Positions 1-7,914 of a DNA stretch of 64,000 nucleotides are shown piece after piece (positions within the stretch are counted from its first letter, which is position 1; each line of letters opens with the position of its first letter). The notes under the pieces are model-generated. The model searched no databases. It worked only from the letters and a program-made list of their open reading frames with translations, and was not told where the DNA came from. Origin of the DNA: Noviherbaspirillum sedimenti. GTDB taxonomy: Bacteria; Pseudomonadota; Gammaproteobacteria; Burkholderiales; Burkholderiaceae_D. Position numbers and translations under genes: made by a program. The stretch spans positions 4,836,001-4,900,000 of the forward strand of contig NZ_QYUQ01000002.1 of the NCBI RefSeq assembly GCF_003590835.1, written 5' to 3'.

Positions 1-44
1 GTATAGTGGCATAATTAAATTTTTCTGGCAAATCACATCTACCT

Positions 45-647
45 ATGACCCGCTCCTACCACCATGGCAACTTGCGCAACGAATTGATCCAGGCTGCCCG
101 CGTCATTGTCGAAAGGGATGGCCACGAACTAGTCTCGTTGCGCGGGATTGTCGAGGAGTTGCAGGTGTCGCGCGGAGCGCCATATCGGCATTTTTCCGAC
201 AGGAGCGCGCTACTGGCGGAGGTCGCGATACTTGGTTTTCAGGAATTGGAAATGATTCGTCGGAAGTGCGAAGCACTTCCGATGGACGACCTCGGTCGAT
301 TGAAGGCAGCATTAAGGGGCTTCTTTAGTTTCGTCGATGCCCACCCGCGCATGTTCATCCTGATATATGAGGGCGGACTACTTGAAGAACCCGGGCGGTA
401 TCCCGAAATTGATGAGTGCCAGAAGCAGATTTACGATAACCACTTCCGCATGCTTGGCGCTGCCGTCCCGCATTTGGATGCGCGAGAGCGGCGTTTGCGC
501 ATGATTTCTTTGTGGGCGACGTCGTATGGGTACGCCAAAATTCGCCAGTTGAAGATGCTTCAACCATATATGGTTAAGGCCTTGAGCTGGAGCGAGATTG
601 AAAATGCGGTCTTGAAAAGCGCTATCGGACTAACGCCGCACAACTGA
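45..647 (+). CDS. TetR/AcrR family transcriptional regulator
   Basis: This 200-residue protein has TetR-family architecture. The N-terminal helix-turn-helix (about residues 8-55) contains the typical pattern ending in SRGAPYRHFSDRSALLAEVA, and the all-helical ligand-binding half is divergent. Such proteins are usually dimeric repressors released by a small molecule. It is isolated: the next sequence downstream is mobile-element debris, and the aromatic locus starts 1.3 kb away on the opposite strand, so its target is unknown. The ATG at 45 gives the standard TetR start (MTRSYHHGNLR); no strong ribosome binding site is visible in the short upstream sequence. Confidence 0.9.
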   Translation: MTRSYHHGNLRNELIQAARVIVERDGHELVSLRGIVEELQVSRGAPYRHFSDRSALLAEVAILGFQELEMIRRKCEALPMDDLGRLKAALRGFFSFVDAHPRMFILIYEGGLLEEPGRYPEIDECQKQIYDNHFRMLGAAVPHLDARERRLRMISLWATSYGYAKIRQLKMLQPYMVKALSWSEIENAVLKSAIGLTPHN

Positions 648-955
648 ACCGGTCTCAAAACCTCGGAGGCCGATTTGATTTTCTCATCGTCTTTTTCGTC
701 AAGGCGGTACAGCCATAACCTGTTCCGCTGTGTTGCGGAGATGCGCGGTGCCGCGCCCACAATGGACAATTGCCAGTACTCACGTCGGGACGAGTCCATG
801 CGGCATACGCGATATAGTCGGTAGGCCGATAAAGGCACCTCGTTATACACAACTCTGCAGCCAACATCTGACGCCTTGAAAAATGTGTTTACATTCAACG
901 GCTTAGCGGCGCACTTGTAAACTGCGCCGAAATCGCGTTTACTCTTGCCTTTTGC
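648..955. other. 308-bp stretch without a recognised gene
   Basis: No gene is recognised between the TetR gene and the transposase fragment. A minus-strand frame (about 870-660) reads plausibly as protein but matches nothing I know. The sequence TTATACACAA at 843-852 equals the core of the IS50/Tn5 outside end and lies about 100 bp before the IS4-type transposase start, so it may be the remnant left end of that element. Confidence 0.4.
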
Positions 956-1708
956 ATGGCGCAAATGGCAAGTAGATCGACAGCATGGACGGCAACAGAA
1001 TTCGGACAACTCGATCTGGGCGATGTGCGCCTGAACCGGCGAGCGAGGACACTGATGGAGAGCATGGCGGCGGCACCGACGGCCAGCGTTCCCAAGGCAT
1101 GCAACGGATGGGGCGAGACAATGGCGGCGTACCGCTTCTTCGACAACGCGAACGTCCAATACGAGTCCGATGCACGCCGTGTTCAGAACGCTCTGCGTAA
1201 ACGGTTGGAAAAGTTTGGTTTGACCCTTGAACCAAGCAAGACCAAGCTGGTTGCATTTGGTCGATTTGCACCGAGGAATGCAGGCAACAGCGGGCGGAAG
1301 AGGCCGGAGACGATCTACTTCCTGGGATTCACCCTGTATTGCACGCAAAACCTGAAGGGCAGATTCAAGGTAGGGATGCGTACAGAGAAATCGCGATTGC
1401 GACGTAGTCTGGCAAACCTACAAGACTTGATGCGACAGGCGAGGCACTTGTCGATTCGGGAACAGAGCGAAAAGCTCAACCGGGTATTGCGCGGCCACTA
1501 TGCTTACTATGGGATCGCCGGGAACTTCCGGGCGTTGCTGCAAGTGCATAGGGGCGTCGAGCGATACTGGCGCAAAATGCTGAGTAGCCGAAGCCGTTCA
1601 GGTGGTGTTACGTGGGAAGCGTTTCATCAAATTAAGACGCGGTTTCCGTTGATGCGACCAAAGCTGCATTTGCCCTACCGGGCTTTGCAAGCTATCGCTG
1701 TACTGTAA
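956..1708 (+). pseudogene. Chimeric remnant: IS4-type transposase N-terminus fused to group II intron maturase C-terminus
   Basis: This 250-codon open frame joins two unrelated genes. Residues 1-67 match the DNA-binding N-terminus of IS4/Tn5-type transposases (TATEFGQLDLGDVRLNRRA, then MAAYRFFDN). From about residue 68 (near position 1157) it is the C-terminal part of a group II intron reverse transcriptase: the region after the lost YADD motif (KRLEKFGLTLEPSKTKLVAF), then the maturase/thumb segment. The transposase catalytic core, the RT palm with YADD and the intron 5' part are missing. The likely history is an intron inserted in or near the transposase, then an internal deletion that happened to stay in frame. 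Neither enzyme activity should remain. Confidence 0.88.
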
Positions 1709-1721
1709 ATCAACTGCTGAA

Positions 1722-1754
1722 GAGCGTAGTGCGGGAAATCCGCACGCTACGTTC
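1722..1754 (+). ncRNA. Group II intron domain V relic
   Basis: Just after the maturase stop lies a foldable domain V. The lower helix 1722-1728 pairs with 1748-1754 and begins GAGC with the catalytic AGC triad, a two-base bulge sits at 1746-1747, and the upper helix 1729-1734 pairs with 1740-1745, capped by GAAAU. This is the signature layout of group II intron domain V. It is followed by a strong hairpin (1762-1788) and by domain VI-like sequence ending near 1827. The 5' intron domains are gone, so it cannot self-splice. Confidence 0.8.
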
Positions 1755-1827
1755 TGTGGGAACCGGAGGCGGGTGACTGCCTCCGGTGACCCGGTGGCGG
1801 CGAGGGTGACCTCGCTCCCTACTCGAT
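1755..1827 (+). other. Group II intron 3' end (domain VI region)
   Basis: A 9-bp hairpin (about 1762-1788) and a second one (about 1800-1814) follow domain V. The sequence then ends CTACTCGAT, a pattern typical of group II intron 3' ends (a YAC with the branch adenosine, ending AY). The exact exon junction cannot be fixed without the uninterrupted target. Confidence 0.45.
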
Positions 1828-1860
1828 CGCAGCCTTATTGTGGTTGCTGATCTGTCTCCA

Positions 1861-1959
1861 TGCTTACTCACAAATCGGTAAATAAGACGACTTGAATCCT
1901 CTCTCGCCGCAGGGAAACGGCTGGAACTGTCGTCTAAGTTGGCGACTCATGAGTAAGCA
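1861..1959. repeat. Imperfect inverted repeat pair flanking 31 bp
   Basis: TGCTTACTCA at 1861-1870 is repeated exactly in inverted orientation at 1950-1959. A second matching block further in (AGACGAC at 1885-1891 against GTCGTCT at 1929-1935) lies at similar spacing, so two roughly 34-bp segments (1861-1894 and 1926-1959) form an imperfect inverted pair. The right copy supplies the last codons and stop of the FAA hydrolase gene. It could be the pair of ends of a tiny non-autonomous element or a by-product of an insertion; there is no U-tract to make it a terminator. Confidence 0.5.
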
Positions 1960-2801
1960 GTGTCGTCTCGCACGATATTGCGCAGCGTACCGACTTGACC
2001 GACTTCCACCTCAATCGTGTCGCCGGGCTTCATCCACAAGGGTGGCGTGCGCTTTCCGCCCACACCGCCTGGCGTACCGGTCACGATGACATCGCCCGGT
2101 TCGAGTTCGGTAAACGTGGAACAGTAAGCGATGATTGCGGGGATCGAAAAAATCATGAGCGCTGCACTTGAGCGCTGGACCTCTTGTCCGTTGAGGCGGG
2201 TCACAAGGCTCAGGTCAGCGCCATCTGGAATCTCGTCGCGGGTAACCATCCACGGCCCGAATGCGCCCGTTGCCGGAAAATTCTTCCCGGGAATCCACTG
2301 GTGAGTATGGCGCTGCCAATCACGAATCGTGGCGTCGCAGTAAGGTGCATAGCCGGCTATATAATCCCAGGCCTGCTCCTCCGAAATGCGCCGGCCGCGG
2401 CGACCAATGATCACTGCAATTTCACCTTCAAAATCGAATTGTTCGGACTCACGCGGCCGAAGCAGAGGTTGGCCGTGTCCCACCTGTGAATTAGCGAAGC
2501 GCGAAAAAATCACCGGCTTCTCCGGTACCTCGCGGCCAGTCTCAATACGATGATCGTGATAATTTGTTCCGACGCAGAAGATCTTAGGCGGATTTGGAAT
2601 GACGGCAAGCAGTTCAACCGATTCCAGGCGGTGCTCGGGTTGCCCATTTTGAAGCAAGCCTGCAAGCGTCGGCAGGGCATCGGCTTCGATGGCTTGTTGC
2701 AGAGTGGCGAACCCGCTGCGGCGCCCCAAGTCAACAATGCCATCGCCTACGACCGCACCCCAAGAAGTTGTACCAGCAACACGGAAACTAAGTAATTTCA
2801 T
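1947..2801 (-). CDS. Fumarylacetoacetate hydrolase family protein
   Basis: This 284-residue member of the FAA hydrolase superfamily belongs to the group that hydrolyses or hydrates beta-diketo or 2-oxo acids released by ring cleavage (fumarylpyruvate/acylpyruvate hydrolases, 2-oxo-hept-3-ene-dioate hydratases). The metal site is visible: E125 and E127 in FDFEGEIAV, D156 in PYCDATIRDWQ, and the conserved GDVIVTGTPGGVG segment near the C-terminus. Its start overlaps the stop of the upstream gene by 4 bp (ATGA), so it ends a translationally coupled five-gene operon starting at 6806. The C-terminus runs into an inverted repeat. The exact substrate is unknown; a ring-fission product is inferred from context. 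Confidence 0.88.
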   Translation of the reverse strand: MKLLSFRVAGTTSWGAVVGDGIVDLGRRSGFATLQQAIEADALPTLAGLLQNGQPEHRLESVELLAVIPNPPKIFCVGTNYHDHRIETGREVPEKPVIFSRFANSQVGHGQPLLRPRESEQFDFEGEIAVIIGRRGRRISEEQAWDYIAGYAPYCDATIRDWQRHTHQWIPGKNFPATGAFGPWMVTRDEIPDGADLSLVTRLNGQEVQRSSAALMIFSIPAIIAYCSTFTELEPGDVIVTGTPGGVGGKRTPPLWMKPGDTIEVEVGQVGTLRNIVRDDTAYS

Positions 2802-3217
2802 TGATGTTCTCCTGAATTGATTTGAAACAGTGAAATAGCACTCTCGGCAATTTTCGCGTCAAGATGTGGTGGTGCTCCCGCCACACCTACTGCACCGACG
2901 CATTCGCCATTGACCATGACGGGAAGCCCGCCTTCAATTGGTGTATGGGGCAGCTTCAACATCGAAAACCGGCCTTCATTGAGAGGTTTTTCGAAGAAAG
3001 TCGTCGGGTGTCCGCCTTCAGCGGAAGTACGCGCCTTGTCAAAGGCGCCTTGCGCGCTCATCAGCGGGGCGCCGTCCATCCGCACCATGGCTTGCATATA
3101 GGTGCTTGCGTCCACAACAACAATCGATACCGGCAACTTGAGCGCTTCTGCCGCCGATCGTGCCGCGTCCACAAGATAGATGGCGTCCCTTAAAGACAAC
3201 GAAGTCTTGTTAAGCAT
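2798..3217 (-). CDS. GlcG/HbpS-like (DUF336) protein
   Basis: A 139-residue protein of the GlcG/HbpS heme-degrading family (DUF336). Visible hallmarks are the LPVSIVVVDAS strand, the M.RMDGA segment, the FDKARTSA motif and the C-terminal GGLPVMVNGECVGAVGVAG. The chosen ATG at 3217 follows AAGGA at proper spacing; the open frame extends upstream but would run into the preceding gene. Members often sit in catabolic operons for aromatic or glycolate-like compounds, sometimes binding small acids or heme, and their role there is poorly understood. It lies between the alpha/beta hydrolase and the FAA hydrolase, with 4 bp between it and the former. Confidence 0.85.
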   Translation of the reverse strand: MLNKTSLSLRDAIYLVDAARSAAEALKLPVSIVVVDASTYMQAMVRMDGAPLMSAQGAFDKARTSAEGGHPTTFFEKPLNEGRFSMLKLPHTPIEGGLPVMVNGECVGAVGVAGAPPHLDAKIAESAISLFQINSGEHQ

Positions 3218-3221
3218 GTAG

Positions 3222-4025
3222 TTATTCCTTGTTTGATGGAGCATGCCCATTCGCGTGCAGGAATTCTTCGACGACGCGGTTATAGTGCTCCGGCTCTTCA
3301 AAATATGATGAGTGTCCCGACTCAGTGAAGGTGTAGGCTTGCGCGCCCGGAATGCAGCTTGCTGCCACCATGTGGGTGTTTGGGCCAAGTAGTTTGTTTT
3401 GCAATCCTCCCATGACCAATGTAGGAATCTGATAGTCAATGAAGTGTTCCGGCATCAGGCGCAGCTCCGGATCGGTGATGGTGGAAAGATCCAGCTTCTG
3501 GTTCATACGGGCTAACATCTGATACAGCGCGATCAATTCCGGATGCTCGCGCACAAAATGCTCGCTGAAACCCAAGTCTTGCGGCGGCACCTTTTCGCCC
3601 GCTGCAACGCGCCGGAATCGCTCCGACACTACCTCAAGTACCTTGTGATGCGGCCCATAGGCAGGCGTTGGCGAACCTGACAATACCAATGCGTGAAACC
3701 GATCCGGTTCACGGACCGCCAGCGGGAGGCCGGCCCATGCACCCATCGACTGACAAACTGCAACAACTGGTCCATCCACCTCAACATCAAGGATGCGGGC
3801 GAGGTCCTCACTGAACTGGCGAGGATGGAAACTCTCCGGATCCGCATATGAGCGGCCAAAGCCACGCATATCGAGACAAATTACCCGGTACTGCTTGTTG
3901 AAATGCGCAACCTGCTGAAAGAACACCGTGGAGTTGGCGCCGGCACCATGCACAAACACCAGGGGAAGCCCTTCACCACTCACGTCGTAATACAGTTGTG
4001 CGCCAGGTACGTTAAGAAATGACAC
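3222..4025 (-). CDS. Alpha/beta hydrolase (probable ring-fission product or ester hydrolase)
   Basis: This 267-residue alpha/beta hydrolase has the oxyanion segment FVHGAGANS (residues 25-32), a nucleophile elbow CQSMG with Ser93 where family members usually have GxSxG, and a C-terminal catalytic His near 238 (ESGHSSYF). I take GTG at 4025 as the start because AAGGAG lies just upstream and a longer form would overlap the preceding gene. It sits 10 bp after the VOC protein gene, the position held by MhpC/BphD-type meta-cleavage hydrolases. Whether it acts on a C-C bond or an ester is not decided by sequence. Confidence 0.87.
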   Translation of the reverse strand: MSFLNVPGAQLYYDVSGEGLPLVFVHGAGANSTVFFQQVAHFNKQYRVICLDMRGFGRSYADPESFHPRQFSEDLARILDVEVDGPVVAVCQSMGAWAGLPLAVREPDRFHALVLSGSPTPAYGPHHKVLEVVSERFRRVAAGEKVPPQDLGFSEHFVREHPELIALYQMLARMNQKLDLSTITDPELRLMPEHFIDYQIPTLVMGGLQNKLLGPNTHMVAASCIPGAQAYTFTESGHSSYFEEPEHYNRVVEEFLHANGHAPSNKE

Positions 4026-4035
4026 AGTAATCTCC

Positions 4036-5202
4036 TTAAGCCATCGGGCCCATGTATGGCAGCTCATACCACCCGGAGTCTCCATGGGCGATAGCGTCTG
4101 GCCATGAGTCCGGGGGGAGGGGGGTAGTTGTTGGCTGAGGTGCGCTGCCGTCGCGTTCCACCCGATCCATACCGTAGAAGATCTGAACCGCGATTTGGTC
4201 AGGACCCTGTACCCAGAAGCCATAATGAACACCCGGCGAAATCTCGGCGGGGAGGTCAAGGATCCGAATGCCTTGCTGCTGCATGTACTGGTAAGCTTCG
4301 CGTAGCTGCTGGTAATTGGCTGCTTCGAATCCGATGGCCGCAGCGAAGCCGAGACTTGCCTTTAACGCCGCAGGCAGCAACATCAGTGTGTGGTGTTCAT
4401 CGCCGGCTCGCATGACGACGGCAGTGTGTTCGCCTACTTTTACTTTCTCCGATGGCTGCAGGCCCATGACGTCACGATAGAATGCGACCGAAACATCGAG
4501 ATCTTCCACGAACAGCGTAATCCGGCCCAGGCGGGTGAGCTTGAACGGGCGCGGCATCAGGATCCCATCGACGGAGTAGCTCGCCGTCTGCTCCAGGACT
4601 GGCCGGAACCCGGCTAATTGGTCGCCGCTGTCCAGCGCATCCTGAACCTCTTCATATTCCGGGATTTGTGGCAATGACGGGCATTCATGAAATGCCCGGC
4701 CATACATTGACTTCGGCTTGCTGTAGCCATCCCAGCCGATCTGCTCCATCCCATAAAATACTTCGTTGATATATCCGTCCGGGTCGTATGCATATGCGTG
4801 CCAATTCGAGCCCGGCGCGTCGCGCCCGATCCGTCGAATGCGTGCTTTCCGATCGAGATAGGACACGCCATCGACAACTTCCTGCAGGCTGCCGACCTGC
4901 CAGGAAATCTGGCCGACAATAGCCCCCTTGCGATTCGGCTCTCGTGTGTCCACCAGCATCTGGCTGCCGATCACGATGGTGTGGTGATCCGTGCCACACC
5001 GCAGAAAGTAACCTGATCCATGCTCTTTTGGCAGCTGCGGGACCTTCGATGAAAAGTCCTCGACATCGCTGATGACGAGTCCGAGATGGCGAGTGAGGAA
5101 CCCGAGCGTGCCCGCCAGGTCGGGAGTGTGATAGCCGAAATGACCAACACGGCGAATGCGGAATGGTTGGGCCAAGCGTAGCCCGCCGACCTTATATGCC
5201 AT
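4036..5202 (-). CDS. Two-domain VOC-superfamily protein, extradiol dioxygenase-like but with an atypical metal site
   Basis: This 388-residue protein has two vicinal-oxygen-chelate domains (about residues 15-152 and 225-355), the fold of type I extradiol dioxygenases. Compared by eye with BphC-type enzymes, the His/His/Glu triad is incomplete in both domains. The first keeps H21, the catalytic-type pair H73-H74 and E147, but has Gln at the second metal His position (about Q98). The second has Ile or Arg for the first His and Gln for the Glu. It may use a His/Gln/Glu site, or be a non-dioxygenase member such as a hydratase or isomerase. It follows the FAD monooxygenase by 11 bp, as expected for hydroxylation followed by ring cleavage. 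Confidence 0.85.
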   Translation of the reverse strand: MAYKVGGLRLAQPFRIRRVGHFGYHTPDLAGTLGFLTRHLGLVISDVEDFSSKVPQLPKEHGSGYFLRCGTDHHTIVIGSQMLVDTREPNRKGAIVGQISWQVGSLQEVVDGVSYLDRKARIRRIGRDAPGSNWHAYAYDPDGYINEVFYGMEQIGWDGYSKPKSMYGRAFHECPSLPQIPEYEEVQDALDSGDQLAGFRPVLEQTASYSVDGILMPRPFKLTRLGRITLFVEDLDVSVAFYRDVMGLQPSEKVKVGEHTAVVMRAGDEHHTLMLLPAALKASLGFAAAIGFEAANYQQLREAYQYMQQQGIRILDLPAEISPGVHYGFWVQGPDQIAVQIFYGMDRVERDGSAPQPTTTPLPPDSWPDAIAHGDSGWYELPYMGPMA

Positions 5203-5213
5203 CGTAGTACTCC

Positions 5214-6806
5214 TTAAACGGATTCAAGCAACTGGTCCGGGGTGAGTGTGCTGTGGAGGCGTTGTGCCAATTCCTGGAGCAGAGCAGAGACCTGGTCCTG
5301 TCTGCCTGCACCGAAGACATAGAAATCCGGGCGGATAATGACCACATCCACGTCGTGGCGATTGAGAAAGTCGCGATAGACACCTTCGACGTCTTCGACT
5401 GCGTTGGCAGAATCTGGCTGATCGAAGACAGCAATCGAACAGTCGATCAGCTTTAGCCAGCAGCGCTCGGCGCTGCTCAGGAAACTTTTCGGGTCGCTCC
5501 GGCTCCACAGTTGGAACGTGCCGCCGAGAATGTCGTCGCCGCGTCCTTCATGGTCATTGCGACGCAGGATGCCTTGTGGGGCAAAGGTGCCGCTCGGTGC
5601 GGCGATGGTTCCATCGCTTTCACGATGCACGACGCCAGTCGACAGGCTGGGTAAATCCGGCGGCTGCGCCTCACCCTTTAGCCGCATATTCATGTTGCGT
5701 TCTGCCGCCTTCTCGGGGGCGGTGATATTGACCATGTGGGACAGCATGTCGGATGCCATCACGATAGCTTTGGCATGTGGTTCACGTTCGGCGCGATATT
5801 CATCGAGCAAGCACTCCGAACTCCTGCCGGCGAGAACTTCGTTGAGCTTCCAGCCAAGATTGCGTCCATCCCGAATTGCGGAACATGCGCCTTGGCCCAT
5901 ATAGGGAGGCATGGTGTGCGCGGCATCGCCGGCCAGGAACACGCGTCCAACCCGCCATTCCATTGCCAGACGAGTACGGTAGTGATAGACCACCTGACGG
6001 AGAATGCGCACGTCCTCCGGGCCAATCCCGTGCTTGCGTGCCATGAATTCCCAGGCGACGGTTGGATTGGTCATCTGCTCGTCATTCTCACCTTCCATCA
6101 CGCGGAATTCCAGACGCAGCCTGTGCTTGCCTATCGGCATATGCATATGGGGCCGTTCAGGATCCATGAAGATTTTCAGGGACATGAGATGTGGTGGAAG
6201 AGGGCGCAGATTCTCGGCATCGAAGTTGAGCCAGCGCTGATGCATATTGAAATCATGCATGCCAACCCCGAGCATCTGACGTACAAAGCTCCGCGCGCCA
6301 TCAGAACCGACCAGATATCTGGCTTGAATCGTACGAGGACCGGCCCCGGCCGTGGCCCGATCAAGCGGGCTAATCGTCAGGTGGGCAAACTCGTCATCTT
6401 GCCAGAGCTCCGCAGCTTCCCAGCCGCGGAGCAATTCAACATTTGGCATCGAATCGACTTTGTCCAATATTGCCTTTTCAAAGTCTGGCTGGAACATCGA
6501 TACACGGCTTGGCCATCCGCCGAGTTTGCCAGGGAACGGGACTACTAAAACCGGTTCGCCATCTGCATCGACGAATTTGCAGGACTCCTGGACCAGTGTT
6601 CCTTCAAATGCGGCGTCGATATTCGTGCTCGTTGCCTGGATAACGCGGCACACTTCGCCATCAAGCGTGGTAAGGCGTGGTAGCGGATAAGGTTGTGGCC
6701 AACGTTCCACTATGAGAACGCGCGCCCCTGCAGCGCCTAATGTTGATGCCAGGACCTCACCTGCCGGGCCATAGCCAACAATGGCAACGTCGTAAATTTC
6801 TCTCAT
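5214..6806 (-). CDS. FAD-dependent aromatic hydroxylase, MhpA-like
   Basis: This 530-residue class A flavoprotein monooxygenase is related to 3-(3-hydroxyphenyl)propionate hydroxylase. It has the FAD dinucleotide motif GYGPAGE (residues 11-17), the DG motif GSDGARSFVR (167-176), and the second FAD motif GDAAHTMPPYMGQG (293-306). Such enzymes use NAD(P)H and O2 to add a hydroxyl to a phenolic ring. It is the first gene of the minus-strand operon running to 1947 and is divergent from the LysR gene, so probably LysR-activated. Homologues include the hydroxylases of phenylpropanoid and flavonoid catabolism; the substrate is not known here. Confidence 0.9.
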   Translation of the reverse strand: MREIYDVAIVGYGPAGEVLASTLGAAGARVLIVERWPQPYPLPRLTTLDGEVCRVIQATSTNIDAAFEGTLVQESCKFVDADGEPVLVVPFPGKLGGWPSRVSMFQPDFEKAILDKVDSMPNVELLRGWEAAELWQDDEFAHLTISPLDRATAGAGPRTIQARYLVGSDGARSFVRQMLGVGMHDFNMHQRWLNFDAENLRPLPPHLMSLKIFMDPERPHMHMPIGKHRLRLEFRVMEGENDEQMTNPTVAWEFMARKHGIGPEDVRILRQVVYHYRTRLAMEWRVGRVFLAGDAAHTMPPYMGQGACSAIRDGRNLGWKLNEVLAGRSSECLLDEYRAEREPHAKAIVMASDMLSHMVNITAPEKAAERNMNMRLKGEAQPPDLPSLSTGVVHRESDGTIAAPSGTFAPQGILRRNDHEGRGDDILGGTFQLWSRSDPKSFLSSAERCWLKLIDCSIAVFDQPDSANAVEDVEGVYRDFLNRHDVDVVIIRPDFYVFGAGRQDQVSALLQELAQRLHSTLTPDQLLESV

Positions 6807-6896
6807 AGCGCCTTATCTCCTCGTTGTTCGGCTTGTCGAAGGTAATCATGTTAGGTACACTCGCATCATCAATCAATCGACTGAGAAATATAATTA

Positions 6897-6915
6897 TCAT
6901 CACCAAGGGTGATTA
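6897..6915 (+). promoter_or_regulatory. Candidate LysR operator (T-N11-A palindrome)
   Basis: ATCACC, a 3-bp spacer and GGTGAT (6899-6913) form a perfect dyad with an outer T/A pair, fitting the T-N11-A consensus of LysR-type regulators. It lies in the 119-bp divergent region between the hydroxylase operon and the LysR gene, 10 bp before the chosen LysR start, so it would also suit autoregulation. Confidence 0.6.
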
Positions 6916-6925
6916 CGGAGACACG

Positions 6926-7903
6926 ATGGATATGGCAAGCAAAGCACAGGGGATTCTTTCTGCGGCACCGGCAATGACACGTGAACAGGTTGACCTGAAT
7001 CTTCTCTATGTTTTTGATGTTGTCATGACCGAGCGCCACGTAACCCGTGCTGCCGAACGTCTTGACATGACGCAGTCCGCAGTGAGCAATGCGTTGAACC
7101 GACTGCGCAGGCAGTTTCAGGATCAGTTGTTCGTCAAGGCGGCGCGCGGCGTGAGTCCCACCCCGCGTGCCCTGGCGCTATGGGCCTCGATCCATCAATC
7201 CATTAAGGATCTACATGCTTCGATGCAGCCGGAAGTCTTTGATGCCGCGCATGCAAACCAACGCTTCCGGATCGCATTGGTAGACATTACGGCATCCCTG
7301 CTGACGCCACATCTGTCGCACGCCGTGCATTCGCTTGCGCCAGGGGTTTCATTCTTCTTTGTTCCCTATGACCCGGCGCTGACCGCTGCACGCTTGATGC
7401 GGGGCGAGATCGATTTCGCGATCGGGGTCGAACCCGCTCGCGCAGCTGTATTGCAAACCCTGCCTCTTTGGTCGGATACATTTGTGGTCGCTGCCCGGCG
7501 CGGACATCCGCTATTGGATGGCGACCTTTCCCTGGAGGATTTTTGCGCTGCACCGCAGATCGCGATCAACGAACCGGGAGATGAAGATGCGCCTAATATG
7601 ATCGACGATGCACTTGCCAATTTGGGCCGCAAGCGAAACATACGGCTGTCGGTGAACCAGTTTTCAGTGATCCCCCCCATCCTGCACGACTCCGACCTGA
7701 TCGCAGTATTGCCGACCCGATTCGTTGAGACCCCGTATGCGCGAGGTGCACTGGCGAGTCGTTCGCTTCCGTTCGCAGTTCCGGAGGTGACCCTTTATCT
7801 TAGCTGGCATCAACGGAGTAACACGCTCCCCTCTCACCAGTGGCTCAAGCAGAGGATGATTGAGGCGGCCGGTGCGCTGAATCGAGCCGCGACAGCGCGA
7901 TAG
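6926..7903 (+). CDS. LysR-type transcriptional regulator of the aromatic locus
   Basis: A 325-residue LysR-type protein: winged HTH at about residues 23-83 (TERHVTRAAERLDMTQSAVS) and a C-terminal effector-binding domain of the NodD/NahR-like group. The open frame extends 34 codons upstream, but the ATG at 6926 has GGAG at the right distance and gives normal family length, and the longer form would bury the operator-like palindrome inside the gene. It is transcribed away from the MhpA-like hydroxylase operon and toward the flavin reductase, which ends 12 bp beyond its stop. By position it is the likely activator of one or both arms, with an aromatic inducer. Confidence 0.9.
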   Translation: MDMASKAQGILSAAPAMTREQVDLNLLYVFDVVMTERHVTRAAERLDMTQSAVSNALNRLRRQFQDQLFVKAARGVSPTPRALALWASIHQSIKDLHASMQPEVFDAAHANQRFRIALVDITASLLTPHLSHAVHSLAPGVSFFFVPYDPALTAARLMRGEIDFAIGVEPARAAVLQTLPLWSDTFVVAARRGHPLLDGDLSLEDFCAAPQIAINEPGDEDAPNMIDDALANLGRKRNIRLSVNQFSVIPPILHDSDLIAVLPTRFVETPYARGALASRSLPFAVPEVTLYLSWHQRSNTLPSHQWLKQRMIEAAGALNRAATAR

Positions 7904-7914
7904 TCCCCATCTGG

